NCBI GenBank assembly: GCA_900319985.1
Contig: ONQL01000070.1
Coordinates: forward strand, 1 to 11,058
Source of the DNA: an uncultured Methanobrevibacter sp.
GTDB taxonomy: Archaea; Methanobacteriota; Methanobacteria; Methanobacteriales; Methanobacteriaceae
Reading direction: 5' to 3'
Length of the DNA stretch: 11,058 nt
Shown: positions 7,166-11,058 of the stretch, piece by piece
How the letters are laid out: the number at the start of each line of letters is the position of its first letter
Position numbering within the stretch: position 1 is the first letter of the stretch
The notes under the pieces: model-generated
Database searches by the model: none
What the model was told of the DNA's origin: nothing
The model's input: the letters and a program-made list of their open reading frames with translations, nothing else
Translations under genes and position numbers: made by a program

Positions 7166-7329
7166 ATAATTGAAACTATTCCATTGGGATATTTCATCAA
7201 TCTCTTGCAGACTAATGCTTTCCAGGATTTGAGTTCCTCTGACATTCATGAGCATTGCTTAGGGTTTGTTCTTAATGGCTGTTGGAATTGGATTGGCACT
7301 ATCTTTCTTTGAGGGGCACTAAAGGTGAA
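7166..7329. other. Gap downstream of exporter with possible transporter scrap
   Basis: No complete gene is visible. A short plus-strand frame at 7275-7322 reads MAVGIGLALSFFEGH then stop, which looks like the last helix of a transporter. It is closed upstream by TAG, so it may be a fragment of a former gene or chance. Confidence 0.25.
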
Positions 7330-7669
7330 AAAATATTTACAAATTTATTGTAAATTTGGATAATGCTCATGAGAATTGTAATATAATCTATAATGAAGCT
7401 AAAAATGACTATTAAAAGTATGATAGTTCGGAAAATGAAACAAGGAGATGAAGGTTTTGGGCCGATGCTCTTTGGGATATTTATATATATTGATAAACAA
7501 CCAAAATATATATGATTTAGAGGATTTCTAAAAAGTGACTAATAAAATTTGTAATGAAAACGTTGAAACAGAATGTTTTGTTCATACCGGAAGTTATAAA
7601 TTAGAACAATTATTGTTTTCAGGAAAAATTGCTTTTGAAGAATTTTGCGAAGCAGTTGATCGAGCATAA
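7330..7669 (+). pseudogene. Decayed coding stretch of unrecognised family
   Basis: Protein-like pieces follow each other on the plus strand, broken by stops and one frameshift: NIYKFIVNLDNAHENC and NEAKNDY, a stop, KYDSSENETRR, a stop, RFWADALWDIYI, then in another frame NNQNIYDLEDF, a stop, and finally VETECFVHTGSYKLEQLLF to GKIAFEEFCEAVDRA with a TAA at 7667-7669. The last piece can be read alone from GTG 7535 as a 44-residue protein. The stops sit where single base changes would restore sense codons, which suggests decay rather than noise. I do not recognise the family. A 21-base inverted repeat (ATTTACAA/TTGTAAAT, 7335-7355) lies at its beginning. Confidence 0.35.
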
Positions 7670-7717
7670 GTTTCATAAAAGTTTAATTTAATTCTTTAAA
7701 CACTTATTTTATGAAAC
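7670..7717. repeat. Long imperfect inverted repeat (17 pairs)
   Basis: GTTTCATAAAA (7670-7680) pairs perfectly with TTTTATGAAAC (7707-7717). Inside it, GTTTAA (7681-7686) pairs with TTAAAC (7696-7701), leaving a 5-base bulge and a 9-base loop. It begins immediately after the stop of the decayed frame, as a terminator would. It also contains the possible box A for the downstream hydrolase transcript. Confidence 0.65.
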
Positions 7718-7825
7718 ATGGATAATGGTTATGTTGGTAGTGTTTGGGAGCATAAAACCTACTACCAATACGACCCTCCAAATTTAGAGGGTCATTCAAT
7801 GAAAAGGAGGTTTACTAATGGATAA
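7718..7825 (+). CDS. Possible 35-residue small protein overlapping the hydrolase start
   Basis: An ATG at 7718 opens a 35-codon frame that includes YYQYDPPNLEGHSMKRR and ends at TAA 7823-7825, overlapping the hydrolase ATG (7818) by 8 bases in another frame. Such an overlap would allow translational coupling. There is no ribosome binding site before this ATG, so a leaderless start would be needed (box A candidate TTTAATTTAATT near 7682-7693). The same DNA forms two hairpins, so the frame may be incidental to RNA or DNA structure. It has no recognised family. A PP-x-EGHS-like reading recurs in the downstream hairpin at 9661-9690, which may simply reflect the repeated DNA. Confidence 0.25.
   Translation: MDNGYVGSVWEHKTYYQYDPPNLEGHSMKRRFTNG
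7732..7810 (+). promoter_or_regulatory. Structured leader before hydrolase with possible hidden ribosome binding site
   Basis: Hairpin A pairs TGTTGGTAGT (7732-7741) with ACTACCAATA (7761-7770), including one G-T pair. Hairpin B pairs GACCCTC (7772-7778) with GAGGGTC (7787-7793). The strong site AAAGGAGG (7803-7810) lies 7 bases before ATG 7818. CCTCC (7775-7779) can pair with GGAGG (7806-7810), and AAACCT (7755-7760) can pair with AGGTTT (7808-7813). Both would compete with the hairpins, an arrangement like a translational switch. No known riboswitch class is recognised. Confidence 0.4.
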
Positions 7826-9596
7826 TAAAGCAAAGGAAATGATGATTTTTAAGAAGTCTGTCGAATTTGTGGACGACGGTGAAACCCATGGAATGCTTGC
7901 CAAGTTCGAACCTGGTACCAGAGTTCTGAAAAAAGGATTTCAGCTTGCCCCTAGGTTCAAACCGCTTGAATGTGATATCATCCTCGAAAAGGACGTTCCA
8001 GTCAAGATGCGTGATGGAGTCACGATATATACTGACATACTGCGTCCAATCACTGATGAAAAGGTTCCTGGAATAATTGCATGGAGCCCTTATGGAAAAA
8101 GCAGCGGGAACGCTCCAAGATATGCAGGTATTTTCAGTTTGGTGGGTTTACCTGACAGCACCGTTTCAGGCTTGCAGAAATTTGAGGGTCCAGACCCCGC
8201 ATGGTGGTGCAAGGAGGGCTATGCCATTTGCCATCCTGATCCTAGAGGTATTGTCCATAGCGAAGGAGATGTGGTCATGCTGGGTTCGCAGGAAGGGGAG
8301 GACTGCTACGACTACATCGAGTGGCTTGCGGAACAGGAGTGGTGCAACGGAAAGCTTGCCCTCAGCGGGACATCCTATTTGGCGATATCCCAATGGTTCA
8401 TAGCTGCACAGAGGCCTCCTCACCTTGCCTGCATCAATCCGACTGAGGGGCTCATGGACGCATACCGTGACTGGTGTAAACGTGGAGGAATACCTGATCC
8501 TGCCTTCATGAAGATGTTAAGCGATGTAAACCACGTTCACTCGGGGGATTCTCATAAACGTGAGGATATAGCAACGGAAACGATGGTTTATCCTTTCGCG
8601 GACGCTCCTATCTGGGAAGACAAGGTTGCGCATCCCGAAAAAATAGAATGTCCTGCCCTCGTCATCGCGAGCTATACGAATACGCTCCATACGAACGGCA
8701 CATTTAGGGCATGGAGGAACCTTGGCAGCAAGGAAAAATGGCTGAGAATACATGACAGCCAGGAATGGCCGGACTATTATAAGGAGGAAAACCAGAGGGA
8801 GCGACTCAAGTTCTTCGACCACTATCTAAAGGGTATTGACAACGGTTGGGAGAAGACCTCTCCTGTCAGATATGCCATACAGGATCTGGAGGGCGGCGAT
8901 ATAGAAGAAATCGAGGCTGATACATTTCCTCCGGCCGGAACCACCTATGAAAAGCTCTATCTTAACGGTGGCAATCGCATTTTGTCGAACGATCCAATGC
9001 CTGTCGATATCCCTTCGGAAATACCTGGGCAGTACCGTGTACCGTTGATGCCGTTAGCTTCGTTTATTTTCACAGCGAAGGAAAAGACTGAAATGGTTGG
9101 ATATCCCAAGCTGAAGCTCTGGCTTGAGACAAAGGATACAGATGATATGGACATCTTCGTCCTAGTCCAAAAGTTGGATAAGTTTGGCCATGAGCTGAAG
9201 CAGTTCAATGCTCTGAACCATTCCGCAAGAATCTATGATGCGACGGACTGGGGCGCCACCGTTTTAAGGTATTCTGGAACAGGGGCTATCTTAAGGCTTT
9301 CCATGAGGCACCTTGACGAAAACCTTTCAACAGATGTGAATCCATATTATTCCTTCGACAGGAGCGAACCACTGTCTCCAGGTGAAATAGTGGAAGCCGA
9401 ACTTCCTCTTGACCCAATAGGCATAGTTCTCTATCCTGGCGAGAGCCTGAGACTCATTATCAGCACTCAGAATATTACAGGAAGCATGATGCCGACCGTC
9501 AAGAGGTATGAGTCAGACAACAAGGGAAGTCTCGTCATACACGCAGGTGGGGAGTATGATTCATATCTTCAAATTCCAGTAACCAGGCGAGCGTAA
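7818..9596 (+). CDS. CocE/NonD-type alpha/beta hydrolase (X-Pro dipeptidyl-peptidase S15-like)
   Basis: This 592-residue protein has the family order. The N-terminal hydrolase domain has VKMRDGVTIYTDILRP (62-77), the DPRGIVHSEGD segment (141-151) and the nucleophile elbow GTSYLA with Ser186. ECPALVIASYTNTLHTNG follows, where the usual acid position seems to be Asn288, and then the KWLRIHDSQEWPDYY block with His312 as a likely base. The C-terminal jelly-roll domain includes SFIFTAKEKTEMVGYPKLKL and LPLDPIGIVLYPGESLRLII. There is no signal peptide, so it is cytoplasmic. The family cleaves esters, amides or X-Pro peptides; the substrate is unknown. A strong AAAGGAGG fixes the start. Its base composition is much richer in G+C than the flanks, suggesting transfer, and related hairpins bracket it. 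Confidence 0.88.
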   Translation: MDNKAKEMMIFKKSVEFVDDGETHGMLAKFEPGTRVLKKGFQLAPRFKPLECDIILEKDVPVKMRDGVTIYTDILRPITDEKVPGIIAWSPYGKSSGNAPRYAGIFSLVGLPDSTVSGLQKFEGPDPAWWCKEGYAICHPDPRGIVHSEGDVVMLGSQEGEDCYDYIEWLAEQEWCNGKLALSGTSYLAISQWFIAAQRPPHLACINPTEGLMDAYRDWCKRGGIPDPAFMKMLSDVNHVHSGDSHKREDIATETMVYPFADAPIWEDKVAHPEKIECPALVIASYTNTLHTNGTFRAWRNLGSKEKWLRIHDSQEWPDYYKEENQRERLKFFDHYLKGIDNGWEKTSPVRYAIQDLEGGDIEEIEADTFPPAGTTYEKLYLNGGNRILSNDPMPVDIPSEIPGQYRVPLMPLASFIFTAKEKTEMVGYPKLKLWLETKDTDDMDIFVLVQKLDKFGHELKQFNALNHSARIYDATDWGATVLRYSGTGAILRLSMRHLDENLSTDVNPYYSFDRSEPLSPGEIVEAELPLDPIGIVLYPGESLRLIISTQNITGSMMPTVKRYESDNKGSLVIHAGGEYDSYLQIPVTRRA

Positions 9597-9652
9597 TTAC
9601 CGCAAGCAGTATAGTATTCAAAGGGGCTGTAAGGTTTAATAAGCAAATCCTC

Positions 9653-9690
9653 GTTGAATGCCCTCCTTCAAAAATGGAGTGTCATTCAAC
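9653..9690. repeat. Hairpin GTTGAATG...CATTCAAC downstream of hydrolase
   Basis: GTTGAATG (9653-9660) pairs with CATTCAAC (9683-9690), and CTCC (9663-9666) pairs with GGAG (9676-9679), with a small internal loop. It shares CCCTCC and the 9-mer GTCATTCAA (9681-9689) with the hairpin ahead of the hydrolase (7774-7779 and 7791-7799). It could be a terminator stem, since T runs start about 27 bases later, or the end of a mobile cassette. Confidence 0.6.
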
Positions 9691-9960
9691 AGTAGGAAGC
9701 CATTCTCAGATAATTCTATTTTTTTACAATTTTTATTTTTCTTTTTTTGAGCTTTACGGTAAAATTGATAAGTATTTCAACTTTTTTTAAAATTTTAAAG
9801 TGTTAATTATTCGTATTTTTTATATAACCTGTTTATATTTATTTAAGTTTCATATCAACGATAATAATGATTATTGGATAATTTTAGCGATATGTTGGAT
9901 TTTAAAAAAACAATAGATTTATACCTTTTCAAATCAAAAAAATATTTTTAAGGTGAAATC
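9691..9960 (+). promoter_or_regulatory. T-rich terminator then promoter of methyltransferase gene
   Basis: T runs at 9717-9747 should end hydrolase transcription. Further right are AT-rich box A candidates (TTTATATTT near 9833-9841, and TTTATACC at 9918-9925, the better placed). AAGGTGA (9950-9956) lies just before the ATG at 9961. No gene was seen in this 270-base stretch. Confidence 0.5.
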
Positions 9961-10757
9961 ATGTCTGAGTTTGAGGGTGTAGAAGACACATTATTCATTC
10001 CTCTAACAGCAAGAATAACTGTCTCAAAAAATTTTCCGGAGTATTTTTTTGATCAAAAAGCATTGGAAATGGAAGATTTGATTAAAGATAAGAAAATTGA
10101 TGAAAATTCAACGCAATACTCAATTATTGCAAATGTTGCCCGAAGTTATAATCTGGACAGAATGACAGAGGAATTCATAGACAAACATGGCAAATGCAAT
10201 ATTGTCAATTTGGGTGTGGGGCTTGAAACATCATATTATAGAATTGATGGAAAAAATGCACTATTTTTTGAAGTTGACCTACTGAAGTGATTGAACTTAG
10301 AGAAAAATATTTTGAGCCTGGATTAAATGAAAAGTTCATTAAAGGAGATCTATTCAAACTTGATTGGTGCAATGAATTAGACACCACTCTTCCAACATTA
10401 TTGGTAGTTGCAGGTGTTTTCCAATACTTCCATGAAAAGGATGTGGCTGAATTCATCGAAAATATTAAGGATATTTTTGAAAATGCCGAGCTGATATTTG
10501 ATGCTGCAAACAGATTTGGAAACATATACTGTAATTTCTATGTCAAAAGAACAGGCAACAAATCTGCCAGGATGTATTTTTATATTGATGATGTGGAAAA
10601 ATTTGCACAAAAGGTCAATTGTCAATTGATTGAATGCAGGGGATTCTATAATGATGCATTAAGAATGCTCGATAAAAAAGTGGGGTTATATTCAAGAGCT
10701 GCCATGAGAATTGCCGATAATAGAAAAAATACAATGATTTTGCATTTAAAGATTTGA
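9961..10757 (+). pseudogene. LCM-like SAM-dependent methyltransferase, one-base frameshift
   Basis: Two overlapping frames (9961-10290 and 10287-10757) form one protein of about 265 residues. The first ends EVDLLK and the second begins VIELREKYF. Adding one C near 10282 turns the junction into EVDLPEVIELREKYF, the expected family sequence. The N-terminal half carries the SAM-binding motif NLGVGLETSYYR (83-94); the second half carries VAGVFQYFHEKDVAEFI, the characteristic later motif. This resembles leucine carboxyl methyltransferase / polyketide O-methyltransferase-like proteins; the substrate is unknown. GGTGA precedes the ATG. The rest of the gene shows no decay, so the mutation is recent, or it is a sequencing error or programmed shift. 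Confidence 0.8.
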
Positions 10758-10806
10758 ACCACATCTGCATTTGCGGCAGTTCAACTTCCTTAAACTCTTT
10801 TTTTTA
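10754..10806 (+). terminator. Hairpin and T run after methyltransferase gene
   Basis: TTGAA (10754-10758) pairs with TTCAA (10780-10784), and CTGC (10765-10768) pairs with GCAG (10776-10779), leaving a bulge. A run of T (about 10798-10805) follows. This resembles a stem plus T-run terminator overlapping the gene's last codons. Confidence 0.5.
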
Positions 10807-10868
10807 ATTTAAGAATTTTGTGAAAATTGCTTTTTTGTGAGATTTCTAGTTATTTTTCGGTTGAACCA

Positions 10869-10890
10869 CCCCATCCTATAGAGGATGGGG
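10869..10890. repeat. Subterminal hairpin of the IS200/IS605 right end
   Basis: Nine perfect pairs with loop ATAG. In elements of this family such a hairpin is recognised by the TnpA transposase, and in TnpB-bearing elements it also forms part of the guide (omega/re) RNA scaffold. The guide would then be the flanking DNA read leftward from about 10860. Confidence 0.7.
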
Positions 10891-10919
10891 ATTCCTGAAT
10901 TTTTTTCACTTAATAATGG

Positions 10920-11058
10920 TTAATTTAAGTATTTTATCAGGCTATCCCCGTTGAACCAACGGTTTAGAATATTAATTGCTGCGTTTGTGTCCCTATCAAG
11001 TATTTTTCCGCATTTTTGACATTTCCAGTTGCGTGTTTTGACTTTTAATTCTTTGTTT
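10920..11058 (-). CDS. tnpB: TnpB (RNA-guided nuclease of IS200/IS605), C-terminal 45 residues
   Basis: The minus-strand frame runs in from the window edge to TAA at 10920-10922. It shows the end of the TnpB zinc finger and the last RuvC motif: NWKCQKCGKILDRDTNAAIN followed by ILNRW. The CxxCG knuckle and DRDxNAAxNI are diagnostic, and the first Asp of DRD is at or near the third RuvC catalytic position. TnpB cuts DNA guided by RNA made from the element's right end and helps the element persist. The gene is partial only because the window ends. Its tail after NRW (FNGDSLIKYLN) is short and reaches close to the right-end hairpin. Whether an upstream tnpA exists cannot be seen. Confidence 0.9.
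   Translation of the reverse strand, partial: NKELKVKTRNWKCQKCGKILDRDTNAAINILNRWFNGDSLIKYLN

Larger units (their letters stand above)
10861..11058 (-). mobile_element. Right end of an IS200/IS605-type element (cut by window edge)
   Basis: The minus-strand TnpB C-terminus is followed by a strong hairpin, CCCCATCCT (10869-10877) with AGGATGGGG (10882-10890) and a 4-base loop. The sequence then reads TGGTTCAA on the minus strand, up to 10861. Subterminal hairpins near a TCAA-like cleavage site are the hallmark of IS200/IS605 right ends. The boundary at 10861 is inferred. The left end and any tnpA lie outside the window. Confidence 0.7.

Noticed and set aside
7067..7255. 62-codon minus-strand frame crossing the exporter's end
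   Set aside because: Mostly antisense to the exporter, no ribosome site and no recognisable pattern.
8077..8423. Long open frames on both strands inside the hydrolase gene
   Set aside because: They are shadows of a clearly coding, G+C-richer gene and show no family-like motifs.
9600..9800. Plus-strand open frame running through the hairpin downstream of the hydrolase
   Set aside because: It has no start or ribosome site and runs into T-rich non-coding sequence (poly-Phe/Tyr), so it is chance.

Overview
The window looks like an AT-rich methanogenic archaeon of the Methanobacteriales, most likely Methanobrevibacter or a close relative. The evidence is archaeal TATA-like box A elements (TTTATATA-type) about 25-30 bases ahead of genes, GGTG/GGAGG ribosome binding sites, T-rich terminators, and protein families common in that group (Rpn-like nucleases, archaeal ATPases, a nitroreductase, efflux pumps). 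The genus is inferred; no marker gene is present.

Layout. 1-81 is the end of an unrecognised gene. 107-1842 is a divergent pair: an HxlR-type regulator (-) and a 12-helix MFS exporter (+), sharing one promoter region. 1995-2843 (-) is an unrecognised eight-helix membrane protein. 3092-4833 is a patch of broken genes, all on the minus strand: an Rpn/PD-(D/E)XK nuclease frameshifted by an exact 8-base tandem duplication, a heavily decayed BRO-type antirepressor fragment, and the C-terminal stub of an archaeal ATPase. 4861-7165 holds an FMN nitroreductase behind three operator-like sites spaced 18 bases apart, then a 14-helix DHA2-type MFS exporter.

7330-7669 is a decayed unrecognised coding stretch. 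It is followed by a chain of inverted repeats and an overlapping small ORF, and then by a CocE/NonD-type hydrolase (7818-9596). The hydrolase is clearly richer in G+C than its surroundings: 35 of 60 bases at 8281-8340, against 20 of 60 at 7081-7140. Two related hairpins sharing CCCTCC and GTCATTCAA bracket it, so it looks like a transferred cassette. 9961-10757 is an LCM-like SAM methyltransferase broken by what looks like one missing base. 10861-11058 is the right end of an IS200/IS605-type element: a hairpin plus the C-terminus of TnpB on the minus strand.

Working together: two efflux pumps, a nitroreductase, a hydrolase and an HxlR regulator suggest an accessory detoxification region, but each appears to be its own transcription unit and no single pathway links them. 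No complete defence system, CRISPR array, rRNA or tRNA was seen. The most interesting signals are the structured region ahead of the hydrolase, its bracketing hairpins, the phased operators, and the several precisely locatable gene-breaking lesions.
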